This document shows positions 53,574 to 63,390 of a stretch of DNA of 64,000 nucleotides, one piece after another; the first letter of the stretch is position 1; each line of letters begins with the position of its first letter. The DNA is from Flammeovirga kamogawensis (GTDB lineage Bacteria; Bacteroidota; Bacteroidia; Cytophagales; Flammeovirgaceae). The notes beneath the pieces were generated by a model, which saw only the letters and a program-made list of their open reading frames with translations, did no database searches and was not told where the DNA came from. The DNA is taken from NCBI RefSeq assembly GCF_018736065.1, contig NZ_CP076128.1, positions 4,403,001 to 4,467,000 of the forward strand, written 5' to 3'. Both the position numbers and the translations under genes were made by a program.

Positions 53574-56500
53574 TTGGGGAAGAAAAAACAAAAAAAAGTA
53601 CTTACAAATTGGCAGAAGCTAAAAAGACGCTTTCTATTAAGAAAGGGACTTAGGTTTGTACGTATTTGGTTTTTCAGATTCATTGCATTGCTTATATTTT
53701 TGTGGTTAAACGTAATGAGTTTTTCACAAATACCACAAATCCAATCGGTTTTAATAGACAACCTAACAACGGCAATTACCGAAAAAACAAAACACCCAAC
53801 TACTATTAAAAGTGTTGATATTGATTGGTTTGATACATGGACCTTGAATAAGGTGCAAATTTTAGATTTAGATAGCATTCCATTAATTGAAGTAGGCACA
53901 GTTAAACTAGATTTCTCTTTTATTAAGCTCATCTATAACGATGATAATTACATTCATGTAGAAGAGACCACACTTCAAGATGTTAATGTAGAAATGACCA
54001 TGGATTCTGGGGTTGACTCTATGAACAACATGACGAAATGGATTCAGTATTTATCTGGAGATCCAAGGGGGATTCATCGTTTTGAGCATAAAGAACCAGG
54101 AAATATTCACTTAGAATTTGATAAAGTCTACTTACGTAATGCTCGTTATTTTTTATTAAATAGCACAGTTCCTCATAGAGAAAAAGGTCGTTTTGATGTA
54201 AATGATATGGAATTTTTAGATATCAATGCAGATGTATCTCACTTAAAAATTGTGAGAGATACTATTGCTATGGATATCAAAAATTTAAGTGCGTTAGAGC
54301 GTAGAAGTAAACTAAAAATTGAAGACTTAGATAGTTACCTCGGCATATCCTCTACAGGGTTAACATTAAGTAATTTAAAAGGAGATATCGGTTCTAGTAG
54401 TGTAAGAGGTTTAATTGACCTCCAATACGATGATTATTCTGATTACAACGATTTCTACCATTGTGTAGTAATGAATGTAGACCTTAAAAAGTCCGTTTTA
54501 CATACCGATGACCTGTCTAACTTTTTTGTATACTTTGATTCTATTCACGATTACATAGCCGGAGATGTTAAACTAAAAGGCAAAGTAAATAGCTTTAAAT
54601 TACAAGATACCAATCTGAGATTTGGAGGAGGAAGTAGAGTGAGAGGAGATTTTGTGTTTGATAAGGTAATGGCAGACGAACGCACTTGGATGAACTTGGC
54701 ATTTGAACCGTCTTATTATTATGTACAAGATCTTTTACCCTATATACCAGAATTTACACAAGAATATATAAGTATGTTTGGTAGTGTATCTTTAGATGGA
54801 GATTTTCAAGGTACTTTAGACGATTTTGAATTAGATGCAATTGTAGATTCTGAACATGGAAAGTTAAATCCAATAATGGATATTTCTATGAAGGAGGAAG
54901 AATATAAAGGCTATTTAAAAATAGATAGCTTAGATTTAAATGGTGTTTTTGGCTATAAATGGTTAGGTGAGCTAGACTTTGAAGGAGATATTGATGGTAA
55001 AGGTTTTACTATTGATAAAATGAAATTGAAAGTAAATGCTAACGTCAACCGTTTAGGTATAAATGGATATACATACAGAAATATAGCCCTAGATAGTACG
55101 TACATTAAGGAGAAATATTTTAAAGGAGGACTGTTGGTAAACGATCCTAATTTAAAGTTTTTCTATCGAGGTCTTTTTGATTTTAATGATAGTACTTTCG
55201 ATTTTAAAGCAGGCATAAATGTCCCGAACTTCAAAAAAATAAACCTTGCAGACAAAGATGTTGGCTTAATAACGAATATAGAAGCCTCTTTTGATAAAGT
55301 TATTGACACAGGAATTTCTGGAGGAGTTAATTTTTACGGAACTAAAGTTTTTAATAAAGAGAAAGAACTTAATATAGAACGCTTAATGGCGGTTACCAAA
55401 GTGATGGGGAACGGACTTAGGTTACTAAATATTGAATCTGATTTTCTTGAATTTAATATGGCAGGGTTCTTTAATGTTTCTAACTTAAGTAGAGATTTAT
55501 CCGAACTGTATTCAGAATCTAAGCTATCAATTCTTGGTAGTGAAAAAGAGAAAGAAAGCTATTACGCTAAGAAAGAACGTAAAGTAGAGAAAAAAGGAAT
55601 TTTAAATTATTCTGTTGATGCTGAACTGACAATTATTAATGTAAATGATCTGTTCTCCATTTTTACAGATAGTATTAATATCGCCAATAAATCAAAAGTA
55701 ATTTTTGAAGCTGATTTTGGAAGGCGACAAGGTGTAGATGCAAAATTACGTAGTGATCATATTTCATTTTATGGAGTAGAGTTAGACTCTAATCAATTAA
55801 ATTATTTTACAGAGAAAAACCATTTAGAGCAGAGCTTTAATACTTCTATTAATGTAATGTCTAAACATCAAAATGTTAATGGCGTAGCGTCAAAAGATTT
55901 CTCTTTCGATGCGTTTTCTTTAGAAGATAAAATCATATTTGATACAAAAACCAATTTTTATGAGCTTAGCACTGCACTTAATCTAAAAGGTGATATAGGT
56001 ATTGAGCGTGATAGCATGATTTTTAGGTTGCCTCAATCAGAAATTTATTGGGAAGGCGAAACTTGGACAACAGCCTCAAATTTACCATCTAAAGTTGTAA
56101 TTTATCCAGATGGTGTTCGTTTTCAAGATTTTAACCTTACCAATGCAGCAGACGGATTTGTCTTCCTAAACGGTCGTGTTCAAAAAGATATTGAAGAACC
56201 TCTTCATCTAAAAGCAAATAGCTTAGACTTAACTTATTTCGAGAAGTATTACGAACAAGAAATTAAAGGTACTGTTGATAGTTTAGATGTTTTTATAGAA
56301 GATGTTTTTACAGACCCTAGAGTATATGGCCATGTAGATGTTGATAGTTTAGATATTGATAATTATTACTTGGGTGATGTAAATGGGCAGTCTTCATGGA
56401 CAAAAGAGGCATTGAATGTGAACCTTCAGATTTTAGATAGTGCCAAACAAAAATTTCATCTAATAGGAGGGTATTATCCTCAAAAAATTGGTAATGAACT

Positions 56501-58289
56501 AGATTTAAAACTAGAAGTAAATGACTTACCAATTGGTATTTTTCAGCCTTTTATTGATGAGGTTGTAGAAAAATTAGAAGGTGATGTAACAGGTTGGATA
56601 AAGATCTCAGGTACAAAAGATAAACCAAAACTTTGGGGTAATGTATTCGCACAAGAGGGCATTATTCAATTGGTATACCTAAATGTGGAGTATAAATTTG
56701 GAGATATAGGTTCTTTAGCAAAAATTCAGGTTCGGCCAGATAAAATTGTTACAAGCGATTTAAAAGTAATGGATGAATATGGGCATTTTGCTTTTATTAA
56801 TGGCGGGGTAAAGTATCAAGAGGGCTTTAAAGATTTACTAATAGATTTAGGTGTTGATTTTGACGACTTCTTTATAATGAAGAAAGAGGAGAAAGGTAAT
56901 GATCTTTTTTATGGAACTGCATTTGGTACTGGTGATATAAAAATTACAGGACCTTTTGATGATATTGCTATTGATGTAAATGCAACAACCAATAAGCGAA
57001 CAAAGATATATATACCATTAAATGCCATTGATTATAATGAGACAGACCCATATATTGTTTATGTAAAAAGTGATTCTTTAAAGAAAGTAGAAGCACAAAA
57101 AGAACATAAAGAAGAAGAACTGTCAACAGGAATTCAGCAAGCCAATTTCCAGGTAAATATGAACTTAGATATTACTCCTGATGCGTATTGCGAAATGATT
57201 TTTGATAAGAAATCAGGCGATATTATTCGAGGAAATGGCCTTGGGAAATTGCAAATGAAAATTGATAAGAACAGAGATTTTGAGATGTTTGGTAATGTTG
57301 AAATCGTAAAAGGAGCTTACAATTTTACAATGCGAGTTGCAGAGTTTAACCTAGTGGATAAAAAGTTTGTAATTAATAAAGGTTCAACACTCCAATGGAA
57401 TGGTGATCCATTTGCAGCACAGATGGATATTGTTGCTAAATACGAACAAAGAGTAAGTTTATTACCTTTAATTGATATTCAAGATAGTACGGTAAGGAGT
57501 GCTCCAGAAATTACAAAAAGGTATCCTGTAGATGTAGACCTTATGATTAAAGGGCAGTTATCTGCACCTGAACTTGGTTTTGATATCGATATTCATGATT
57601 ACCCAGCAACGGTAGTGACAGAGTCTGGCCCAATTTCTTTAGAAAGTTATGTAGCAGGTTTTGAAGAAAGAATACACAGAGATGAACAAGAATTAAATAG
57701 ACAGGTTTTTGGACTAATTGTATTAAGACAATTATTGGCCAACGATTCTTATGATGGATTTGGGCAAACGGCCTCCAGTAGTGTAAGTGAATTATTGACC
57801 AACCAATTAAGCTATATTCTCTCCCAAGTGAATGAAAACTTTGAGGTAGATTTAGACATGAGTGGTTTGGATAGAGAGGCATTACAAAACTTACAAATGA
57901 GGTTGTCTTACACTTTTGCACAAGGTAAAGTAAGGGTAACAAGAGATGGCGGTTTTACTGATAGTCAGAATCAAACTACGGCAGCCTCTGTATTAGGAGA
58001 TTGGACCGTAGAAGTTGTTTTATCACAAGATGGAGCGTTAAGAGCAAAATTTTATCAAAAATACCGACAAGATGTTTATATCACTTCAACCAACCAGGAT
58101 AATACATCTTTAACAGGAGCGAGTGTTATGCATACCAAAAGTTTTGATAGTTTTAAACAAATTACTTCTCCGTCAACAACAAAAGACTTAACAGAAAAGC
58201 CTAAAGGATATAGAAAACACCTCAGACAAAAAAGGCGAGAAGAAAAGAAAAAGAAGAAACAGAATAGACATGAAAACAATCCAAAGTAG
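53574..58289 (+). CDS. TamB-like translocation/assembly module protein
   Basis: A 1571-residue inner-membrane-anchored protein: very basic N terminus, one signal-anchor helix (about residues 31-50), a long periplasmic beta-helical region (AsmA/TamB type, repeated short strands with D-x-D-x-L patterns) and a C-terminal TamB/DUF490 domain (about 1140-1510; LTNQLSYILSQV, LQMRLSYTFAQGKVRVTRD). The tail is Lys-rich. TamB-type proteins bridge the periplasm and carry lipids or help outer-membrane assembly. The start is TTG: the next Met (VMSFS) would remove the anchor. It overlaps hemF by 20 bases. Confidence 0.9.
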   Translation: MGKKKQKKVLTNWQKLKRRFLLRKGLRFVRIWFFRFIALLIFLWLNVMSFSQIPQIQSVLIDNLTTAITEKTKHPTTIKSVDIDWFDTWTLNKVQILDLDSIPLIEVGTVKLDFSFIKLIYNDDNYIHVEETTLQDVNVEMTMDSGVDSMNNMTKWIQYLSGDPRGIHRFEHKEPGNIHLEFDKVYLRNARYFLLNSTVPHREKGRFDVNDMEFLDINADVSHLKIVRDTIAMDIKNLSALERRSKLKIEDLDSYLGISSTGLTLSNLKGDIGSSSVRGLIDLQYDDYSDYNDFYHCVVMNVDLKKSVLHTDDLSNFFVYFDSIHDYIAGDVKLKGKVNSFKLQDTNLRFGGGSRVRGDFVFDKVMADERTWMNLAFEPSYYYVQDLLPYIPEFTQEYISMFGSVSLDGDFQGTLDDFELDAIVDSEHGKLNPIMDISMKEEEYKGYLKIDSLDLNGVFGYKWLGELDFEGDIDGKGFTIDKMKLKVNANVNRLGINGYTYRNIALDSTYIKEKYFKGGLLVNDPNLKFFYRGLFDFNDSTFDFKAGINVPNFKKINLADKDVGLITNIEASFDKVIDTGISGGVNFYGTKVFNKEKELNIERLMAVTKVMGNGLRLLNIESDFLEFNMAGFFNVSNLSRDLSELYSESKLSILGSEKEKESYYAKKERKVEKKGILNYSVDAELTIINVNDLFSIFTDSINIANKSKVIFEADFGRRQGVDAKLRSDHISFYGVELDSNQLNYFTEKNHLEQSFNTSINVMSKHQNVNGVASKDFSFDAFSLEDKIIFDTKTNFYELSTALNLKGDIGIERDSMIFRLPQSEIYWEGETWTTASNLPSKVVIYPDGVRFQDFNLTNAADGFVFLNGRVQKDIEEPLHLKANSLDLTYFEKYYEQEIKGTVDSLDVFIEDVFTDPRVYGHVDVDSLDIDNYYLGDVNGQSSWTKEALNVNLQILDSAKQKFHLIGGYYPQKIGNELDLKLEVNDLPIGIFQPFIDEVVEKLEGDVTGWIKISGTKDKPKLWGNVFAQEGIIQLVYLNVEYKFGDIGSLAKIQVRPDKIVTSDLKVMDEYGHFAFINGGVKYQEGFKDLLIDLGVDFDDFFIMKKEEKGNDLFYGTAFGTGDIKITGPFDDIAIDVNATTNKRTKIYIPLNAIDYNETDPYIVYVKSDSLKKVEAQKEHKEEELSTGIQQANFQVNMNLDITPDAYCEMIFDKKSGDIIRGNGLGKLQMKIDKNRDFEMFGNVEIVKGAYNFTMRVAEFNLVDKKFVINKGSTLQWNGDPFAAQMDIVAKYEQRVSLLPLIDIQDSTVRSAPEITKRYPVDVDLMIKGQLSAPELGFDIDIHDYPATVVTESGPISLESYVAGFEERIHRDEQELNRQVFGLIVLRQLLANDSYDGFGQTASSSVSELLTNQLSYILSQVNENFEVDLDMSGLDREALQNLQMRLSYTFAQGKVRVTRDGGFTDSQNQTTAASVLGDWTVEVVLSQDGALRAKFYQKYRQDVYITSTNQDNTSLTGASVMHTKSFDSFKQITSPSTTKDLTEKPKGYRKHLRQKRREEKKKKKQNRHENNPK

Positions 58290-59178
58290 CGAAATTATAG
58301 CATGGTTTAAAGGCCTGCAAAACGATATATGTAGAGATTTAGAGTTAATTGATGGAAAAGCTAAATTTCAGGAAGATTTATGGGAACGCCCTGGTGGTGG
58401 TGGCGGAAGAACTCGTGTTATTAAAGGTGGAAAAGTTATAGAAAAAGGTGGTGTAAACTTTTCTTTAGTAGAAGGGCAGTTAAGCGAACCTATGTCTAAA
58501 GCATTAAAAGTAAATGCAGCGGATACCTTTAAGGCAACTGGTGTTTCTATTGTGCTTCACCCTAAGAGTCCGATGGTGCCAATAATCCATATGAACGTTC
58601 GTTATTTTGAGTTATCTAGTGGAGAATATTGGTTTGGTGGAGGAATAGACCTTACACCACATTATGTTGATAAAGAAGCTGCAAAATTATTTCATAGCCA
58701 TTTATTTGATGCGTGCGAAAATTCTAAATTTGGTTATTACGAACGTTTTAAAAAATGGGCCGATGATTATTTCTTTATCCCTCATAGAGAAGAAACTAGA
58801 GGAATTGGTGGTATCTTTTTTGACCGTCTGCATCATGAAAAAGAAGGTTTAAATCCAGACCAATTATGGCATTTTGTTCAAGATGTTGGAGAATCTTTTA
58901 TCCCGGCATATAAAGAACAAGTGCTTAGAGCTAAAGATAAAGACTTTGGAAAGCAAGAGTTATTATGGCAACGCCTAAGAAGAGGCCGTTATGCAGAATT
59001 TAATCTTGTGTGGGATAGAGGAACAAAGTTTGGTTTGGAAAGTAATGGTAGAACAGAATCAATTTTAATGAGTTTACCACCCGAAGCAAATTGGGAATAC
59101 GACCATCAGGTAAAAGAAGGTTCTAAAGAAGAAGAAACATTATCTCTTCTTAAAAAAGGAATTAATTGGTTAGGATAA
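58270..59178 (+). CDS. hemF: Oxygen-dependent coproporphyrinogen III oxidase
   Basis: A 302-residue haem-biosynthesis enzyme oxidising coproporphyrinogen III to protoporphyrinogen IX with O2. The family signature HMNVRYFE ... WFGGGIDLTPHYV and the R-G-IGGIFFD segment are present; the late RRGRYAEFNLVWDRGTKFGL matches too. Its ATG lies inside the end of the tamB-like gene (20-base overlap), so translation is coupled. Ends at a long perfect hairpin. An FNR-type site lies about 5 kb upstream, before tamB. Confidence 0.96.
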   Translation: MKTIQSSEIIAWFKGLQNDICRDLELIDGKAKFQEDLWERPGGGGGRTRVIKGGKVIEKGGVNFSLVEGQLSEPMSKALKVNAADTFKATGVSIVLHPKSPMVPIIHMNVRYFELSSGEYWFGGGIDLTPHYVDKEAAKLFHSHLFDACENSKFGYYERFKKWADDYFFIPHREETRGIGGIFFDRLHHEKEGLNPDQLWHFVQDVGESFIPAYKEQVLRAKDKDFGKQELLWQRLRRGRYAEFNLVWDRGTKFGLESNGRTESILMSLPPEANWEYDHQVKEGSKEEETLSLLKKGINWLG

Positions 59179-59205
59179 TTTAGTACCTAACTAAATCAAA
59201 ATATT

Positions 59206-59249
59206 AGGCTTTATAATGTATTATGTAATACATTATAAAGCCTTTTTTT
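59206..59249 (+). terminator. Intrinsic terminator after hemF
   Basis: An 18-bp perfect inverted repeat (AGGCTTTATAATGTATTA and its complement) with a minimal loop is followed by a T-run. Confidence 0.9.
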
Positions 59250-59251
59250 AT

Positions 59252-59284
59252 AAAAAAAGGTCCTATGAAATAAATCATAAGACC
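59252..59284 (-). terminator. Intrinsic terminator after the small lipoprotein gene
   Basis: The stem GGTCCTATGA/TCATAAGACC (one mismatch) has a seven-A tract on the left giving a U-tract leftward, 50 bases past the stop at 59334. Confidence 0.75.
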
Positions 59285-59333
59285 ATAGAAGTATAGTATG
59301 TAGTTGTTATATAGTTTTCTTGATTTTTATCAT

Positions 59334-59528
59334 TTATGCAGATGGCGTGTAATCATAACCAGGATCAACAGGAACAGGGTTTTCTGGAGTTTCATCTGGA
59401 AGTTCATTGTCTGGAACTCCTTCAATAGGGTGAACAGGAACTATTGGTTCAATTGTATCATTTGATTTGTTACAAGAGATTGTGAATAAAGACGTTAATG
59501 TGAAAATAGTAATTAAAATTCTTTTCAT
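59334..59528 (-). CDS. Small proline-rich lipoprotein
   Basis: A 64-residue protein: signal peptide with lipobox FTISC (Cys19), then a Pro/Glu/Asp-rich stretch (IEPIVPVHPIEG ... DETPENPVPVDPG) without predicted structure. It has its own terminator, which supports it as a real gene. It resembles the short acidic linkers of Bacteroidota surface lipoproteins; function unknown. Confidence 0.65.
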   Translation of the reverse strand: MKRILITIFTLTSLFTISCNKSNDTIEPIVPVHPIEGVPDNELPDETPENPVPVDPGYDYTPSA

Positions 59529-59628
59529 TGCAGTTGATTTTAAAAGTTTTTATATAGCTTTTTAAACGCTCTACTTTTACAAATTGATTACCTTTTTTAG
59601 ATCAAGAAATTCCGAAAAAGTACCAAAA

Positions 59629-60264
59629 TTATTTTTTTTCAACTAAAACAGAAAAGATCATTTTCTTATACGTTGTAGCAGTTGCTTTTATTCTAAAATT
59701 ATTGGTGGTAATGAGTTCAACGTAATTATATAAAGTGGTATTTTGAAGATTAGCGGTTACTTTAAAAAAAGTAATCATACTCCAATGAAGAAATTTATGT
59801 AAGTATTTTAATGGTTTTTTACGTGCTATTCGGAAATCTGATATGAGCCATAACCCTCTTTTATTTAATAGAGATGGAGTGGTTGAAATGAATGTTTTTA
59901 AAGCTTTTTCCTGTAGTACGTCTAAAAAGAAGTTTGTGATAATTAAATCAAATTGCCCATAGTTTTTAGCAACTTCATAACTATCGGTAACATAAGTTAT
60001 TGGTGCAGAAACAATATGTTTTTTTGAAAGCTCCATCATTTTAGGAGACATCTCAATATAAACAATCTCTGAAGGCTGTAACCTTTTATCAATTTCTAGA
60101 AGTAATTTACCAGTACCACCCCCTATAAAAAGGATACGCCTACCTAGGCTTATTTTATCAAAATGTATGCTTTGAATGGACGTTATTGATTTGCCAAAAA
60201 CAAGATAGGCGAGTGCATCATAAATAAACGCTACTCCATCAAATCTATCTTTTTTCATAAACAT
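59629..60264 (-). CDS. SAM-dependent methyltransferase paired with a UbiA-like protein
   Basis: A 211-residue class I methyltransferase: motif I FIGGGTGKLLLEI (about residues 51-63), an acidic YIEMS, then LIITNFFLDVLQ. The opening RFDGVAFIYDALAYLVFG resembles UbiE/COQ5-like quinone methyltransferases. The start overlaps the end of the UbiA-like gene by ten bases, so the two are translationally coupled and probably act on the same lipid. Confidence 0.8.
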   Translation of the reverse strand: MFMKKDRFDGVAFIYDALAYLVFGKSITSIQSIHFDKISLGRRILFIGGGTGKLLLEIDKRLQPSEIVYIEMSPKMMELSKKHIVSAPITYVTDSYEVAKNYGQFDLIITNFFLDVLQEKALKTFISTTPSLLNKRGLWLISDFRIARKKPLKYLHKFLHWSMITFFKVTANLQNTTLYNYVELITTNNFRIKATATTYKKMIFSVLVEKK

Positions 60265-61094
60265 AAATAGAGTAGTGGAAAGAGGAAAACAAAGTCGCCA
60301 AAGATTCTAAAATAATCATCTTTAGAAAAAAAATCAGCCTTAAGGTAAATAATAATTAGGCATATTCCCATAAGTAACAACACATTTATAGCTAGTAAAA
60401 GAGGGGTGTTCCAAAAGAGGTAATAACAGAGGGAAATCATACCAAAGAATAAAATAATTAAAGTATTTATTCTCCATTTAATGTATTTGTAACCCAGTTT
60501 TCTAGCAGCAGACAATAAATTATCCTTAGTATCTGATTCATAATCAAATAAGGCAAATTCTAATAAATTAATGGCTGCTAGTATAAAAAAGGTGAAGGTA
60601 AAGAGATAATATTGAGGTGTTAGGGTTTCGCTTAAGCTAAAAACAGGTAAAGCAACACCACAACTGTATATTAAGGCTACTGTAAACTCTTTAAAAGTAG
60701 AGAACGGTAGCGATTGTAAGTTGATAATTAGTAAGTAAATGCCTACTAAAACTCCAAGAATGACTCCATGATAGAAGATTATTTTAGGAACATAAAAGAA
60801 AGTGAGGACTAAACCAATAAGGATTAGTAGTGCACAAAGGCTACTTAAAGTTTTTTTATAACGCTGATGGAAGGCATGTCTAAATGTATGCGCAGTATGT
60901 TGTATGGAATGTGCATCTAATAGATGATCTAATGTGTAGATTACCCAAACGGCAATTCCTAAAGCAAAATATACATTGGTTGGAATAATAGTATTATTGA
61001 TTTTAGCTAAAAACATACAACAAAAAATAGCCCCAATAGCAACATCGAGGCTTAACGCTTGTATATGATTATAAAGATATTTTATCCAACCCAT
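60255..61094 (-). CDS. UbiA-like prenyltransferase-fold membrane protein
   Basis: A 279-residue protein with eight to nine transmembrane helices. Two acidic motifs sit where UbiA enzymes bind prenyl diphosphate through Mg: YTLDHLLDAHS (compare N-D-x-x-D-x-x-x-D) after helix 2, and LFDYESDTKDNLLSAARKLG (compare D-x-x-x-D) after helix 6. The first motif is divergent. It lies eight bases after porD and overlaps a methyltransferase. Likely a prenyl- or lipid-transferring enzyme of unknown substrate, or an inactive relative. Confidence 0.65.
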   Translation of the reverse strand: MGWIKYLYNHIQALSLDVAIGAIFCCMFLAKINNTIIPTNVYFALGIAVWVIYTLDHLLDAHSIQHTAHTFRHAFHQRYKKTLSSLCALLILIGLVLTFFYVPKIIFYHGVILGVLVGIYLLIINLQSLPFSTFKEFTVALIYSCGVALPVFSLSETLTPQYYLFTFTFFILAAINLLEFALFDYESDTKDNLLSAARKLGYKYIKWRINTLIILFFGMISLCYYLFWNTPLLLAINVLLLMGICLIIIYLKADFFSKDDYFRIFGDFVFLFPLLYLCL

Positions 61095-61102
61095 TAGATG
61101 GT

Positions 61103-62008
61103 TTACTGCGTTTTTAAGAGTTTTTTATAAATTCCAGCATGGGCAGGGTCTAGCTCTAAAAGTATTCTACCTACCTGATCTGCCTGCTCTGTAGTTGCTT
61201 TTGAGAATAGATTGGCAATTTCAGCACCTTTAGATGCCAAAAACACATCCATAGTTACAGAAATTGGAATACTCTTTTTTACCGCTTTAAGATCGTTCAG
61301 CCCTTTTATTATGTTATCTCTTGCTTCATCAGGTCTTTCGTCAAAAATATCTAAACCTTGACGATGATAGGCATAAAGAAACAATCTGAAATTCTCGAAT
61401 TGAGGATCCATAAAATCTTTAGCAAGGTAAAAACGGTCTCTCTTGTCGCCAAAGGCAGACCAACCAGCTCTTCCATTTTGTTCTGCAAGGTTGGCAATTT
61501 CTAACGCTTTTTCGTAGTAAATAGAACCACCTTTAGGACTAAAAGAATCATAATCCATTCCTAAAGTAATGTAAGAGTAGAAGCTTAATAAAGCAACAAT
61601 TTCAGAAGTGTACGCTCCTCTTGTATATACTAAACGGTCAGAATTATTGTAGGTAAACTGCCATTTAGAATCAAGAAAATTAAGCATTGGTGTTTCAAAA
61701 GAAGAGTTGTATATCGGTCGGATACTTTGTATCTGAACATCTGCAGTATAACTCTGTGAAGAAACATCTGAAGCATTTCCTAGCGTAACCATAATGTTAA
61801 GTTTAATTTTCTCAACATCTTCAAAACGGTCATCTCCCCATTCTTGATTGGTCATAAATTGCTGCATGGCATTTTGCATTTCAGTAAAAACTTGCGTTTC
61901 ATTGGTCTGAACACGTTCGCCATTAATAGTAATTGTTGCTTGGAACTCTTGTGCATTTACAAGGTGTCCAAGTAATATCAAGAATGTAAGTGTTAGTATT
62001 TGCTTCAT
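61103..62008 (-). CDS. porD: Type IX secretion system protein PorD (DUF4835 family)
   Basis: A 301-residue exported protein: signal peptide to about residue 19 (HLVNAQ), then the DUF4835 pattern EFQATITINGERVQTNE near the start, IQSIRPIYNSSFETP and LSFYSYITLGMDYDSFS in the middle. PorD is an accessory periplasmic component of the type IX secretion system. It lies 67 bases after coaBC in the same strand, the usual Bacteroidota arrangement. Confidence 0.9.
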   Translation of the reverse strand: MKQILTLTFLILLGHLVNAQEFQATITINGERVQTNETQVFTEMQNAMQQFMTNQEWGDDRFEDVEKIKLNIMVTLGNASDVSSQSYTADVQIQSIRPIYNSSFETPMLNFLDSKWQFTYNNSDRLVYTRGAYTSEIVALLSFYSYITLGMDYDSFSPKGGSIYYEKALEIANLAEQNGRAGWSAFGDKRDRFYLAKDFMDPQFENFRLFLYAYHRQGLDIFDERPDEARDNIIKGLNDLKAVKKSIPISVTMDVFLASKGAEIANLFSKATTEQADQVGRILLELDPAHAGIYKKLLKTQ

Positions 62009-62075
62009 TATAATCTATTTGAAACTTCTATTACCAATCAATATACAACCTTTTGATTAGGCAACGAAATATCAT

Positions 62076-63284
62076 TTATTTTTTCCTTAGTATGATTTCT
62101 TTGACGATATGTTCGGCAACTTCAACTTTAGAAAGCAGAGGAAGTTCTTTTGTTTTATCAGCCGAAACAATCACTACTTTATTAGTGTCATGTCCAAAGC
62201 CAGCACCTTTTTCTTTTAAGCTATTTAAAACAACAAAGTCAACATTTTTCTTAGTCAGTTTACCTTTAGCATTGGCTAATTCATTGTCAGTTTCTAAAGC
62301 AAATCCAACAGTAATTTGATGTTCTTTTTTACGTTCACCCATTGTTTTTGCAATATCGATGGTACGTTTCATTTTAATATCTAAATCACCGTCTTTCTTC
62401 TTGATTTTAGAATCTGAATAATTTAAAGGAGTATAGTCTGCAACAGCGGCAGTAAAAATACAAATATCAGCAGTATCAAAAATACTATCTACAGCTTTAT
62501 ACATGTCTTCTGCAGAAGCTACAGGAATGATATTAATATTGTTTGATGCACAAACTTGAACAGGTCCTGAAATAATAGTGACTTCTGCACCTTGTTGTGC
62601 TAATTCTTCTGCAATAGCATAGCCCATTTTACCAGTAGACCCATTTGTAATAAAACGAACAGGGTCAATTTTTTCTTTGGTAGGACCAGCTGTGATAATT
62701 GCTTTTTTACCAGAAAGAGGTAGTTCTTTTTTAGGAGAGAAAAACGAGGTAACAGCGTCTAGTATATGTTCTGGTTCCGCCATTCTACCTTTTCCTACAA
62801 GTCCACTTGCTAACTCACCTTCTTCCGCATCAACAATTAAATGCCCGTAAGAAGTAAGTATATTTATATTTCTAGTAGTTGAAGGGTGCACAAACATATC
62901 TAAATCCATAGCAGGAGCAATCATTACAGGGCATCTTGCAGAAAGATAGGTAGCCATTAAAAGATTATCGCATAAACCATTGGCCATTTTTGCCATAGTA
63001 TTAGCAGTTGCAGGAGCAATAATCATTAAATCTGCCCATAAGCCAAGTTTTACATGGCTGTTCCATTCTCCCGTTTCTTCGTTAGCATATTGCGTTAAAA
63101 CAGGGTTTTCTGATAATGTTGATAATGTAACAGGAGTAATGAATTGCTTTGCAGCTTCCGTCATAATAACCTGAACTTCTGCTTTTTGCTTTTTAAATAA
63201 TCTGACAAGTAAAGCAATTTTGTATGCTGCAATACCGCCAGTCACTCCAATTAGTATTTTTTTTCCCTTTAGAATTGAGTCCAT
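62076..63284 (-). CDS. coaBC: Bifunctional phosphopantothenoylcysteine decarboxylase/phosphopantothenate--cysteine ligase
   Basis: A 402-residue fusion of CoaC (residues 1-185: GVTGGIAAYK, the catalytic EWNSHVKLG His, and APAMDLDMF) and CoaB (190-400: ITAGPTKEKIDPVRFITNGSTGKMG quoted as TAGPTKEKIDPVRFITN, and AAVADYTP, KIKKKDGDL). It makes 4'-phosphopantetheine in coenzyme A synthesis. It lies downstream of rpoZ, with a hairpin between, and upstream of porD. Confidence 0.96.
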   Translation of the reverse strand: MDSILKGKKILIGVTGGIAAYKIALLVRLFKKQKAEVQVIMTEAAKQFITPVTLSTLSENPVLTQYANEETGEWNSHVKLGLWADLMIIAPATANTMAKMANGLCDNLLMATYLSARCPVMIAPAMDLDMFVHPSTTRNINILTSYGHLIVDAEEGELASGLVGKGRMAEPEHILDAVTSFFSPKKELPLSGKKAIITAGPTKEKIDPVRFITNGSTGKMGYAIAEELAQQGAEVTIISGPVQVCASNNINIIPVASAEDMYKAVDSIFDTADICIFTAAVADYTPLNYSDSKIKKKDGDLDIKMKRTIDIAKTMGERKKEHQITVGFALETDNELANAKGKLTKKNVDFVVLNSLKEKGAGFGHDTNKVVIVSADKTKELPLLSKVEVAEHIVKEIILRKK

Positions 63285-63320
63285 TTGTTTGTACTTCGTT
63301 ATTTCGAAGAGTAAATGTAA

Positions 63321-63364
63321 AAAAAAAGAACTTCCCGATCTACATTGTAGTCATGGAAGTTCTT
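63321..63364 (-). terminator. Hairpin between rpoZ and coaBC
   Basis: The outer stem AAGAACTTCC/GGAAGTTCTT and inner CTACA/TGTAG stack into a long hairpin. On the minus strand it is followed by about nine T, so it is a full intrinsic terminator or attenuator placed inside the presumed operon. Confidence 0.8.
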
Positions 63365-63390
63365 AAATCAAAATAGAATGTAAATTTCTC

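Noticed and set aside
53552-53932. 126-residue leftward open frame over the tamB start
   Set aside because: It is antisense to the basic N terminus and anchor of the TamB-like protein; no promoter, terminator or motif supports it.
57547-57942. 131-residue open frame opposite the TamB C-terminal domain
   Set aside because: It is the antisense image of the conserved TamB domain, with no features of its own.
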